DNA of 9,328 nucleotides from Actinomycetota bacterium (lineage in GTDB: Bacteria > Actinomycetota > Actinomycetes > Actinomycetales > Cellulomonadaceae), in NCBI GenBank assembly GCA_018898235.1, contig JAHIJU010000387.1:1-9328 (forward strand), read 5' to 3'. The translations under genes and the position numbers were made by a program. The notes under the pieces are model-generated. The model saw nothing but the letters and a program-made list of their open reading frames with translations. It did no database searches and was not told the DNA's origin. Shown piece by piece: positions 1 through 5,874 of this stretch (position 1 is the stretch's first letter; each line of letters opens with the position of its first letter).

Positions 1-1
1 C

Positions 2-421
2 GAGGCGCGTGAGCTCCTCGCCGGCCAGGGCATCGCAGCACGCGTGGTCTCCGCGCCCTGCCTGGAGTGGTTCGCCGAACAAGACCAGACCTACCGCGAC
101 TCCGTCCTGCCCCCGACGGTCACCGCCCGAGTCTCCGTCGAGGCCGGCATCGCCCTGCCCTGGCACAAGATCCTCGGCACCCACGGCCAAGCCATCAGCC
201 TCGAACACTTCGGCGCCTCCGCAGCCGCCGAGGTGCTCTACGAACAGTTCGACATCACTGCCGACGCCGTCATCCACGCCGCCCACCGCTCGGTCGCGTC
301 CGTCCGCGGCGAGGCACCGCAGGCGGCAGCACCCGATGGCGTACCGGCATCGAGCTCGGCACCGGCCGCACCCGGTGACTTCCCAGCGGATGTCCCGTCA
401 ACTGTCGGCCGGCCGTTGTAG
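2..421 (+). CDS. tkt: Transketolase, C-terminal part (5' end outside window)
   Basis: Transketolase moves two-carbon ketol units between sugar phosphates using thiamine diphosphate, in the cytosolic non-oxidative pentose phosphate pathway. Only the last 139 codons are visible. The reading frame is open from base 2 and ends at TAG 419-421. The visible part matches the transketolase C-terminal domain: a VVSAPCLEWF strand, then EQDQTYRDSVLPP, then TARVSVEAGIALPWHKILG and the SLEHFGASAAAEVLYEQF block that closes the domain. After the usual end, around AAHRSVAS, there is an extra tail of roughly 40 residues rich in Ala, Pro and Ser that looks disordered; most transketolases stop near this point. 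tal follows 101 bp downstream on the same strand, the common actinobacterial tkt-tal order. The family call is secure. The catalytic and cofactor-binding N-terminal domains cannot be inspected here. Confidence 0.93.
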   Translation, partial: EARELLAGQGIAARVVSAPCLEWFAEQDQTYRDSVLPPTVTARVSVEAGIALPWHKILGTHGQAISLEHFGASAAAEVLYEQFDITADAVIHAAHRSVASVRGEAPQAAAPDGVPASSSAPAAPGDFPADVPSTVGRPL

Positions 422-490
422 ACCGGAGACTGGGACAGGACCCGCCCCACGCCGGCCGGACGTCCGTGGCCATGACCGCAGCCCGTCGCC

Positions 491-531
491 GGCACCACAC
501 GAACCCGTCCAGGAGGCACCACATGAACCCG
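491..531 (+). repeat. 17-bp direct repeat spanning the tal start
   Basis: GGCACCACAYGAACCCG occurs at 491-507 and again at 515-531, offset 24 bp, with one mismatch (C500 versus T524). The second copy includes the end of the tal Shine-Dalgarno sequence and the ATG; the first has ACG at the equivalent place. It looks like a short local duplication. No function is evident. Confidence 0.6.
511..516 (+). promoter_or_regulatory. Ribosome binding site of tal
   Basis: AGGAGG lies 6 nt upstream of ATG 523 and is a near-perfect Shine-Dalgarno match. It decides the start of tal in favour of 523 over the in-frame GTG 466 and ATG 472, neither of which has a comparable site. Confidence 0.85.
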
Positions 532-1626
532 CTCACCGCTCTCGCCGACGCCGGGGTCGCCGTCTGGCTCGATGATCTGTCCCGCAGCCGGCTCACCAGC
601 GGCAACCTCGCGGCACTCGTCGACCGTGGTGTCGTCGGCGTGACGACCAACCCGACGATCTTCGCCGCCGCGGTCGCGCACGGTGACGCCTACGCCCCCC
701 AGCTCCGCGAGCTGGCGGCTGCCGGGACGCAGGTCGAGGACGCCGTCGCGACCATCACCGCCGATGACGTGCGTGCCGCCGCCGATGTGCTGCGCCGGGT
801 CTACGACGCCAGCGGGACCGTCGACGGCCGGGTCAGCCTGGAGGTCGACCCGCGGCTCGCCCGGGACACCGCGGCAACGACCGTGCAGGCCAGGGCCTTG
901 TGGGCACGCGTCGACCGGCCGAACCTGTTCATCAAGATCCCGGCCACCGTGCAGGGGCTGCCGGCGATCACCGCCGCCCTGGCCGAGGGGATCAGCGTCA
1001 ACGTGACCCTGATCTTCTCCCTCGAGCGCTACAAGGCCGTGCTCGACGCCCACGCCACCGGTCTGGAGCGGGCCCGGGCCGCGGGGCTCGACCTCGCACC
1101 CATCGGTTCGGTCGCGTCGTTCTTCGTGTCCCGCGTGGACACCGCGGTCGACGCCCAGCTGGACGCCCTCGGCACCCCGGCCGCGACCGCCCTACGCGGG
1201 AAGGCCGCGATCGCCAACGCCCGGCTCGCCTACGGGGAGTACCTGCGGTTCATCGCCACCGACCGCTGGCAGGCGCTGGCCGCGGCCGGGGCCCGGGTGC
1301 AGCGGCCGTTGTGGGCCTCGACCGGGGTGAAGGACCCGTCCTACCCCGATACGCGCTACGTCGACGAGCTCGTCGCACCCCAGGTGGTCAACACCATGCC
1401 GGAGAAGACCCTGGAGGCCGTCGCGGACCACGGTCGGATCACGGGCGACACCATCACGGGCGCCCAGGACGAGGCGCGCCGGGCGCTCGCTGACCTGGCG
1501 TCGGTCGGGGTGGACCTCGACGACGTGACCGCCGAGCTGGAGGACCGCGGCATCGACTCCTTCGAGGCGAGCTGGTCCCAGCTGCTCACCACCATCGGCG
1601 ACGGCCTGAAGTCCGCCCACCCCTGA
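523..1626 (+). CDS. tal: Transaldolase
   Basis: Transaldolase transfers a dihydroxyacetone unit between sedoheptulose 7-phosphate and glyceraldehyde 3-phosphate, giving erythrose 4-phosphate and fructose 6-phosphate, in the cytosolic non-oxidative pentose phosphate pathway. The product is 367 residues, the usual length of the long actinobacterial and cyanobacterial type. It opens with WLDDLSRSR and the family signature GVTTNPTIF near residues 39-47. The Schiff-base lysine is K138 in NLFIKIPAT. Later blocks include NVTLIFSLERY, the SVASFFVSRVD strand, YVDELVAPQVVNTMPEKTL and a C-terminal SFEASWSQLL. ATG 523 was chosen because AGGAGG sits 6 nt upstream. The gene follows tkt and is probably co-transcribed with it. 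It ends at a strong intergenic hairpin; zwf, opcA or pgl, which often come next in actinobacteria, are absent, and an oppositely oriented dehydrogenase gene follows instead. Confidence 0.96.
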   Translation: MNPLTALADAGVAVWLDDLSRSRLTSGNLAALVDRGVVGVTTNPTIFAAAVAHGDAYAPQLRELAAAGTQVEDAVATITADDVRAAADVLRRVYDASGTVDGRVSLEVDPRLARDTAATTVQARALWARVDRPNLFIKIPATVQGLPAITAALAEGISVNVTLIFSLERYKAVLDAHATGLERARAAGLDLAPIGSVASFFVSRVDTAVDAQLDALGTPAATALRGKAAIANARLAYGEYLRFIATDRWQALAAAGARVQRPLWASTGVKDPSYPDTRYVDELVAPQVVNTMPEKTLEAVADHGRITGDTITGAQDEARRALADLASVGVDLDDVTAELEDRGIDSFEASWSQLLTTIGDGLKSAHP

Positions 1627-1650
1627 CCCACCCACTCCCCACCCTCCCCC
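1627..1650 (-). other. G-quadruplex-type tract on the minus strand
   Basis: Directly after the tal stop the plus strand carries five C-runs of 3 to 5 bases (1627-1629, 1631-1633, 1637-1640, 1642-1644, 1646-1650) separated by 1 to 3 bases. Read on the minus strand this fits the canonical G3+N1-7 quadruplex pattern. It would lie at the far end of a dehydrogenase transcript that read through the hairpin at 1698-1742. The motif is seen directly; folding is inferred. Confidence 0.5.
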
Positions 1651-1697
1651 TCCTCCGCGCAATCCCCCCTCCTCCCCGCGATCCCCCTCCGCCGCGC

Positions 1698-1742
1698 GAT
1701 TCCGAGGCGGTGCAGCCCCAGAAGCTGCTCAGCCTCGGAATC
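1698..1742. terminator. Two-way hairpin between convergent tal and dehydrogenase genes
   Basis: GATTCCGAGGC at 1698-1708 is the exact reverse complement of 1732-1742, giving an 11-bp perfect stem. Inside it, GCAGC 1712-1716 pairs with GCTGC 1724-1728 around a 7-nt loop (1717-1723), so the whole element is a 45-nt two-tier stem-loop. It lies 71 bp after the tal stop and 26 bp after the dehydrogenase stop, so it can end both convergent transcripts. There is no U-tract on either side; the flanks are C-rich on the left and G-rich on the right. Such U-less stem-loops are common at actinobacterial gene ends. A dispersed palindromic repeat is an alternative reading. Confidence 0.75.
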
Positions 1743-1744
1743 TC

Positions 1745-1768
1745 GGGGTGGGAGGGGGGAGAGGGGGG
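1745..1768 (+). other. G-quadruplex-type tract on the plus strand
   Basis: G-runs at 1745-1748, 1750-1752, 1754-1759 and 1763-1768, separated by 1 to 3 bases, fit the canonical four-run quadruplex pattern. The tract abuts the dehydrogenase stop codon (1769-1771) and would lie just after the hairpin in a tal transcript. It mirrors the minus-strand tract at 1627-1650. Folding is inferred. Confidence 0.5.
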
Positions 1769-2845
1769 CTAGAGGCCGCGGCCTGAGGGGGAGACGAGGA
1801 TCTTGACCGCGGTCTCGTTGTGGTGGATGAGGGTCTCGAACCCGGAGTCGATGAGGTGGTCGAGGCCGATCTTGCCGGTGATGAACGGCGCGAGGTCGAC
1901 CTTGCCCTCCTCGACCAGCCGGATCGTCGGCGGGTGCGAGTTGACGTAGGCGATGGTGCCGCGCACGTCGAGCTCCTTGAGCACGATCTTCTGGACGTCG
2001 AAGGTCGCCGGGTGGCTCCAGATCGCGACGATGACGAGGACCCCGAGCGGGCGCAGCGCGTCGACGAGAGTGTCCAGTGCGGGCTGCACCGATGTGCACT
2101 CGAAGCCGATGTCGGCGCCGTGCCCGCCGGTGAGCTCGCGGACCGCACCGACGACGTCGTCGGTGCGCGGGTCGAGCACGTGCTGGGCGACCCCGGAGTC
2201 GACGGCCTTGCGCCGCCGCAGCGGGCTGGGCTCGCTGATGATGACGGTGACGCCCAGCGCCTTGAGGATCGCGGAGGTGAGCAGGCCGATCGGGCCGGCA
2301 CCGGCGACCAGGGCGGTCTGGCCGGCCTTCGCCCCGGCGCGCTCGGCGGCGTGGTAGCCGACGGACAGCGGTTCGATGAGGGCGGCCTGGTCCAGCGGGA
2401 TCGAGTCGGCGATCCTGTGCACCCACCGGCGCTGGACCGCGATCTTCTCGCCGAGCCCGCCGCCACGGCCGCCGAGACCGATGAAGTTCATATCGGGCGA
2501 CAGGTGGTAGTCGCGGCTGTCCGGACCGGTGTCGACGTCGTCGTGCAGGATGTACGGCTCCACCACGACGTGGTCACCGACCGCCAGGTCGGTGACGCCC
2601 TCGCCGAGCGCGTAGACGACGCCCGACATCTCGTGGCCGAGGGTGACCGGCGCGGACTCGCCGCTGATCGGCTGCGGGTGGCCGGCCGGGGGGATGAAGA
2701 TCGGGCCCTCGCCGTACTCGTGGAGGTCGGTGCCGCAGATGCCGCACCAGGCGACGTCCACCCCGACGGTCCCGGGGCCGACGGTCGGCTCGGGGATGTC
2801 CTCGATCCGGATGTCACCGCGTGCGTAGTACCTGGCTGCCTTCAT
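1769..2845 (-). CDS. Zinc-dependent medium-chain alcohol dehydrogenase, butanediol dehydrogenase-like
   Basis: A 358-residue medium-chain dehydrogenase/reductase that probably oxidises a secondary alcohol or diol (2,3-butanediol/acetoin type) with NAD in the cytosol. The N-terminal GroES-like domain carries likely catalytic-zinc ligands C37 in CGICGTDLHEY, the GHE motif at H71-E72 and E158 in AALIEPL. The Rossmann fold has GAGPIG at 182-187. E205 at the end of the second strand (VIISEPS) favours NAD over NADP. The segment after VVVEPY (residues 94-125), where most relatives bind a structural zinc with four cysteines, contains no cysteine and instead reads HDDVDTGPDSRDYHLSPDM. ATG 2843-2845 was chosen because AGGAG lies 6 nt upstream and the N-terminus MKAARYY is typical. 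The gene converges on tal and diverges from the methyltransferase gene. The family is firm; the substrate is inferred, and sorbitol- or threonine-dehydrogenase-like activity is not excluded. Confidence 0.92.
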   Translation of the reverse strand: MKAARYYARGDIRIEDIPEPTVGPGTVGVDVAWCGICGTDLHEYGEGPIFIPPAGHPQPISGESAPVTLGHEMSGVVYALGEGVTDLAVGDHVVVEPYILHDDVDTGPDSRDYHLSPDMNFIGLGGRGGGLGEKIAVQRRWVHRIADSIPLDQAALIEPLSVGYHAAERAGAKAGQTALVAGAGPIGLLTSAILKALGVTVIISEPSPLRRRKAVDSGVAQHVLDPRTDDVVGAVRELTGGHGADIGFECTSVQPALDTLVDALRPLGVLVIVAIWSHPATFDVQKIVLKELDVRGTIAYVNSHPPTIRLVEEGKVDLAPFITGKIGLDHLIDSGFETLIHHNETAVKILVSPSGRGL

Positions 2846-2851
2846 GGTGCG

Positions 2852-2856
2852 CTCCT
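2852..2856 (-). promoter_or_regulatory. Ribosome binding site of the alcohol dehydrogenase gene
   Basis: The minus strand reads AGGAG followed by a 6-nt spacer and ATG at 2845-2843. This is a good Shine-Dalgarno and fixes the start. Confidence 0.75.
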
Positions 2857-2878
2857 GTAGTCGTCGCTGACACTGTCC

Positions 2879-2907
2879 ACAACAGCCCTGTCGAGAGCGG
2901 GTGTCAA
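2879..2907 (-). promoter_or_regulatory. Candidate sigma-70-type promoter of the alcohol dehydrogenase gene
   Basis: On the minus strand a perfect TTGACA (2907-2902) is followed after 17 nt by TGTTGT (2884-2879). That is a full -35 match but only a 3-of-6 match to the -10 consensus. It would start transcription near 2872 and give a leader of about 27 nt containing the Shine-Dalgarno sequence. The spacing is right; the weak -10 keeps this tentative. Confidence 0.4.
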
Positions 2908-2936
2908 GTGCACGAGGGGCGGTCGGACCCTGGTCC

Positions 2937-2943
2937 CTTGACA
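2937..2943 (+). promoter_or_regulatory. Orphan TTGACA facing the methyltransferase gene
   Basis: CTTGACA at 2937-2943 is the reverse complement of TGTCAAG at 2902-2908, so the two form a 7-bp inverted repeat facing outward with 28 bp between. It could be the -35 box of a rightward promoter, but no recognisable -10 lies 16 to 18 bp downstream (2961-2966 is CACCTG). It could also be half of an operator. Confidence 0.25.
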
Positions 2944-2971
2944 GCCCGAGCGTGCGGCCCCACCTGCGGCG

Positions 2972-2989
2972 ATGTGATAAACATCACAT
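2972..2989. promoter_or_regulatory. CRP/FNR-family palindromic operator
   Basis: ATGTGAT-AAAC-ATCACAT is a perfect 7+7 palindrome with a 4-bp centre. It contains TGTGA-N6-TCACA, the consensus of CRP-family regulators (actinobacterial Crp and GlxR bind this form). It stands out as an AT-rich island in a very GC-rich region. It lies 127 bp upstream of the dehydrogenase start and 106 bp upstream of the assigned methyltransferase start, so it could act on either. Binding by a cAMP-responsive CRP is inferred from the site alone; no regulator gene is in the window. Confidence 0.6.
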
Positions 2990-3094
2990 GAATTCGTCAC
3001 GCAATGCGAGGGTCAAGACCCGGTCACCGGCACCAGGTCGGTCCGCCCCGCGCGACCCCACCACCAGCCGCCACCACCGCCCGCGCCCGCACCG

Positions 3095-4276
3095 GTGCGA
3101 CCATGGGCCGTGCCCGACAGCCGCCGCCGCGCCACCTCCGGTCCGCAGCCCCCGCATCGCCGCCGGACCGACGCACCGACCGGCCGGACAGGCGCACCCG
3201 CCCGTCGTCCCGCGCGCGCCGCCGCCCGGCCGCCGCGACCCGACCGGCTCGAGGTCACCTTCCTGCCCGGCCTCGGCGACGTGGTGCACGACGAGGTGGT
3301 CGAGGTGCTGCACCCGCCCCGCCCGCCGCGGCCGGTCCCCGGACGGGACGATGCGCTCGAGCTCGACCTGCCCGGCTGGGACGACCGGGTGCTCACGCTC
3401 CGCACGGCCGTCGCGGTCTTCGTGAGCCTGCACGTCGACGTGCCGCGTCCCCGGTCGCTGGTGAGCGGGGACCACCTGGCGCGCATCGCCGCCGCCGTCC
3501 GGGCCTCGCTCGCCGTCGCGCCGAGCCGGGCGTTCCGGTTCGAGGCCGCCGGCTCAGGGTCGCCCGACTTCACGCGGCTCGGCGCCGCGCTCGCCTCCGC
3601 CGTCGGGCTGCCCTACGCCCCCGACGGCGGCGAGCTCGTCGTCAAGGTGCGCCGCGGGACCGCCGGGCGACCCGGAACCGATCCGGGCTGGGACGTGCTG
3701 GTGCGACTCGGCCCCCGGCCGCTGTCCGCCCGCCCCTGGCGCAGCGTCGACTACCCCGGGGCGGCCAACGCGACGATCGCCGCGGCCATGGTGCGGCTGG
3801 CCGGAGTCCGACCCCGCGACCGCGTCGTCAATCTCATGTGCGGATCGGGCACGCTGCTCGTCGAACGCCTGCTCGCCGGGCCCACGGCGGCCGCGCACGG
3901 CGTCGACCTGGCCGCGGCCGCGCTGGACGCCGCCCGTGCCAACCTCGCCGCGGCGGGCGTGGCTGCCACCCTCACCAGGGCGGATGCGACCGACCCGGCA
4001 TGTCTGGGCGACGAGCGGTTCGACCTGCTGCTGGCCGATCCGCCCTGGGGCACGCTGCACGGCTCGCACACCGACAGCCCCCGGTTGCACACGGACCTGC
4101 TCGGTGCGGCGCACCACCTCGCCGCACCCGGCGCCCGCCTCGTCGTCCTCACGCACGCGGTCACCGTGATGGAGCGCGCCGTGCGGGCCGCCGACGGGCA
4201 GTGGCGGGCCGAGACGCCGGTCCGCGTGTTCGCCAAGGGGCACCACCCGCGCATCTACCTGCTCCGCCGCTGCTGA
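3095..4276 (+). CDS. THUMP-type RNA guanine-N2 methyltransferase-like protein
   Basis: Probably an S-adenosylmethionine-dependent methyltransferase acting on a guanine of tRNA or rRNA (UPF0020/Trm14/TrmN/RlmL-like superfamily). The product is 393 residues from GTG 3095. Residues 1-50 are an Arg/Pro/Ala-rich low-complexity stretch. The conserved part begins at DRLEVTFLPGLGDVVHDEV (50-68), like the start of THUMP-containing enzymes, and runs through a THUMP-like region to about 215. The methyltransferase fold then has PGAANATIAAAMVRLA, motif I NLMCGSGTLLVE (246-257), acidic motif II D271, ADAT near 296-299 and the catalytic N-methylase motif DPPWG (315-319). Motif I normally reads DPMCGSGT; here the leading Asp-Pro is Asn-Leu. 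The frame is open from 2981 but offers no start codon before GTG 3095; GTG 3110 is next, and neither has a Shine-Dalgarno. The start is therefore uncertain and the transcript may be leaderless. The gene converges with the GGDEF gene, 29 bp apart. The exact RNA target is unknown. Confidence 0.82.
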   Translation: MRPWAVPDSRRRATSGPQPPHRRRTDAPTGRTGAPARRPARAAARPPRPDRLEVTFLPGLGDVVHDEVVEVLHPPRPPRPVPGRDDALELDLPGWDDRVLTLRTAVAVFVSLHVDVPRPRSLVSGDHLARIAAAVRASLAVAPSRAFRFEAAGSGSPDFTRLGAALASAVGLPYAPDGGELVVKVRRGTAGRPGTDPGWDVLVRLGPRPLSARPWRSVDYPGAANATIAAAMVRLAGVRPRDRVVNLMCGSGTLLVERLLAGPTAAAHGVDLAAAALDAARANLAAAGVAATLTRADATDPACLGDERFDLLLADPPWGTLHGSHTDSPRLHTDLLGAAHHLAAPGARLVVLTHAVTVMERAVRAADGQWRAETPVRVFAKGHHPRIYLLRRC

Positions 4277-4305
4277 GGCCTGGGCCGGTCACGCAACGGC
4301 GCAGG

Positions 4306-5733
4306 TCAGGCGGCGTCCTGCGCGGCCACGTACATGGCGGCCGAGAGGGCCGTCCGCACCCGACCCTCCAGGGTCGCATCGAGCGAGGCGCCGACCTCGA
4401 TCGTCCAGGCGCCGTGGTCCACCGCGACCGTCCGGACCGCCGCCGGCTGGGCGGCCGGGCTGCCACCACGGGCGACCACGATCCGATCACCGGGCTCGCG
4501 CTCCCGCAGCACGGTCCAGGCGCCTCCGCCGAGGGTGTCCGTCGCGGTGGACGCCAGGGCGCACAGCCGGGACAGCGCACCGGGCCGGGCCGAGGCGATC
4601 GCCGGCAGCGCCCGCGACAGCACCTGCTGCGCCGTCACCATCGGGTCCGTGGCGTCCGGCAGGGCGAGCTGCCGCCGACGGGCGCGGGCCCGCTTGGCCC
4701 GGTACTGGGCGAAGTCGGCCGCGCGGAACAGGCTGCTGATCGGCACCCGTTCCCCGATCGAGCTGGCGGCCACACCCCACGAGATCGCGGCACCGTGCGG
4801 CAGCGGGTGCTCGTCCATCGTGGTGATGAGCACGTCCTCGACCGTGGTCCGGGGCCAGCCGGGGACGACGAGGCAGAACTCGTCGCCGCCGATCCGCGCC
4901 GCCGTGGTCCCCGGCAGCGCGTCGGCGGAGTGGCGCAGCACACCGGCCACCATCCGCAGCAGATCGTCACCGGCCGCGTGGCCCAGCTCGTCGTTCACCT
5001 GCTTGAGGCCGTCGACGTCGCACATGACGATGCAGGTCTCGACCCCGGTGGCCAGTGCGCGCTCGGCGGCGGCGTCCGCGACCCGGCGGTCGGCCAGCCC
5101 GGTGAGCGGGTCCTCCGCGAGCAGATGGAACACCTGGTGCTCGAAGTCGAGGCGGATCACGGCGGCGGCGACCAGTGCGGCCAGCATCTCGGTCGCGGCC
5201 ATGTCGTCGTCGTCGAAGTGTCCGGTCAGTCGGGTCGCGATGAGCGCGCCCCACACCCCGCCGTTGACCACGACCGGGGCGCACACCTCGGCCGTGACGC
5301 CCAACCGTGCCAGCAGCGCGAGCTCGGCCGGGTCACCCGAGGGCTGCCCGTCCTGCGACCCCTCGGCGCGATGGGAACGCGAGGGCGTGCGGTCCAGGAT
5401 CAGTCGGCGCAGCTCGGGTCGCGCGCTGATGAGCGAGCTGTCCTCGACGACAGCCGCCAGCTCGGTGTCGGTGATCGGCGGTGCGAGCCACAACGGCCGC
5501 GCCTCGTCCTGCTCGATGCGCAGCAGGACCGCCCGGCGGACCTCGATGGTCTCGAGTAGGCACTCGCAGGCGACCTGCGACAGCTCGGCCATGCCGCGGC
5601 ACGCCTCGAGGCGGCGGGATGCTGCCGCGAGCAGCTGCAGACGCGTCAAGGCGATCGGCTCCCGGGCGCTGGAGTGCGCGGCGTGCTGCCGTCCGCGTTG
5701 ACCCACGAGCACATCATCGGCCACGGGGACCAC
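4306..5733 (-). CDS. GAF-GGDEF diguanylate cyclase
   Basis: Likely makes cyclic di-GMP from two GTP. It has no signal peptide or membrane segment, so it should be cytosolic. The product is 475 residues from GTG 5733. Residues about 30-200 form a GAF-like sensor domain (AELSQVACECLLETIEVRRAV through VNGGVWGALIAT and a closing AALVAAAVIRL helix). The GGDEF domain spans about 205-355: DPLTGLADRR (208-217), metal-binding CDVDGLKQVNDELGHAAGDDLL (238-259) and the intact signature RIGGDEF with GGDEF at 282-286. The allosteric RxxD inhibitory site that should stand five residues before GGDEF is LPGT (273-276), so product inhibition through this site is unlikely. About 115 further residues (360-475) follow; they resemble a second small GAF-like sensor fold but I cannot assign them. 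GTG 5724, preceded by GGGTGG, is an equally plausible start. No adjacent sensor, EAL or flagellar gene indicates the pathway. Confidence 0.88.
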   Translation of the reverse strand: MVPVADDVLVGQRGRQHAAHSSAREPIALTRLQLLAAASRRLEACRGMAELSQVACECLLETIEVRRAVLLRIEQDEARPLWLAPPITDTELAAVVEDSSLISARPELRRLILDRTPSRSHRAEGSQDGQPSGDPAELALLARLGVTAEVCAPVVVNGGVWGALIATRLTGHFDDDDMAATEMLAALVAAAVIRLDFEHQVFHLLAEDPLTGLADRRVADAAAERALATGVETCIVMCDVDGLKQVNDELGHAAGDDLLRMVAGVLRHSADALPGTTAARIGGDEFCLVVPGWPRTTVEDVLITTMDEHPLPHGAAISWGVAASSIGERVPISSLFRAADFAQYRAKRARARRRQLALPDATDPMVTAQQVLSRALPAIASARPGALSRLCALASTATDTLGGGAWTVLREREPGDRIVVARGGSPAAQPAAVRTVAVDHGAWTIEVGASLDATLEGRVRTALSAAMYVAAQDAA

Positions 5734-5831
5734 CCGCCGGGCAGGACCACAGGTCGATCTCGGGCGTGCACAGGCGCCCTACCTGGTTCACGGTCCACGA
5801 CTCACCCACCCGGGCGATATCGGCCCGCAGG

Positions 5832-5874
5832 GGCCGCGTCTTGAGCGGGTGAAGAGATCGGTTCGGACGCGGCC
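5832..5874 (-). terminator. Possible terminator hairpin after the S9 peptidase gene
   Basis: GGCCGCGTC 5832-5840 is the exact reverse complement of 5866-5874, a 9-bp GC-rich stem with a 25-nt loop. It begins right after the peptidase stop codon (5877-5875 on the minus strand). There is no U-tract and the loop is long, so it may be a weak terminator or an mRNA-stabilising 3' end. I see no gene in the rest of the 141-bp gap 5734-5874. Confidence 0.4.

Noticed and set aside
466..522. Longer tal with 19 extra N-terminal residues from GTG 466 (or ATG 472)
   Set aside because: AGGAGG 6 nt before ATG 523 is a far better initiation site, and the extra residues (Arg/His-rich) are unlike transaldolase N-termini.
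1820..2860. Plus-strand frame of 346 codons opposite the alcohol dehydrogenase
   Set aside because: Val/Asp/Arg-rich antisense shadow; the minus strand holds a complete dehydrogenase with zinc and Rossmann motifs.
2901..3425. Plus-strand frame with ATG at 2988 just after the palindrome
   Set aside because: Low-complexity Arg/Pro/Ser translation, no Shine-Dalgarno, and it overlaps the real methyltransferase frame.
3004..5559. Very long plus-strand open frame of 851 codons
   Set aside because: It runs out of frame through the methyltransferase gene and antisense to the GGDEF gene, with Arg/Pro/Gly-rich composition; high GC keeps shadow frames open.
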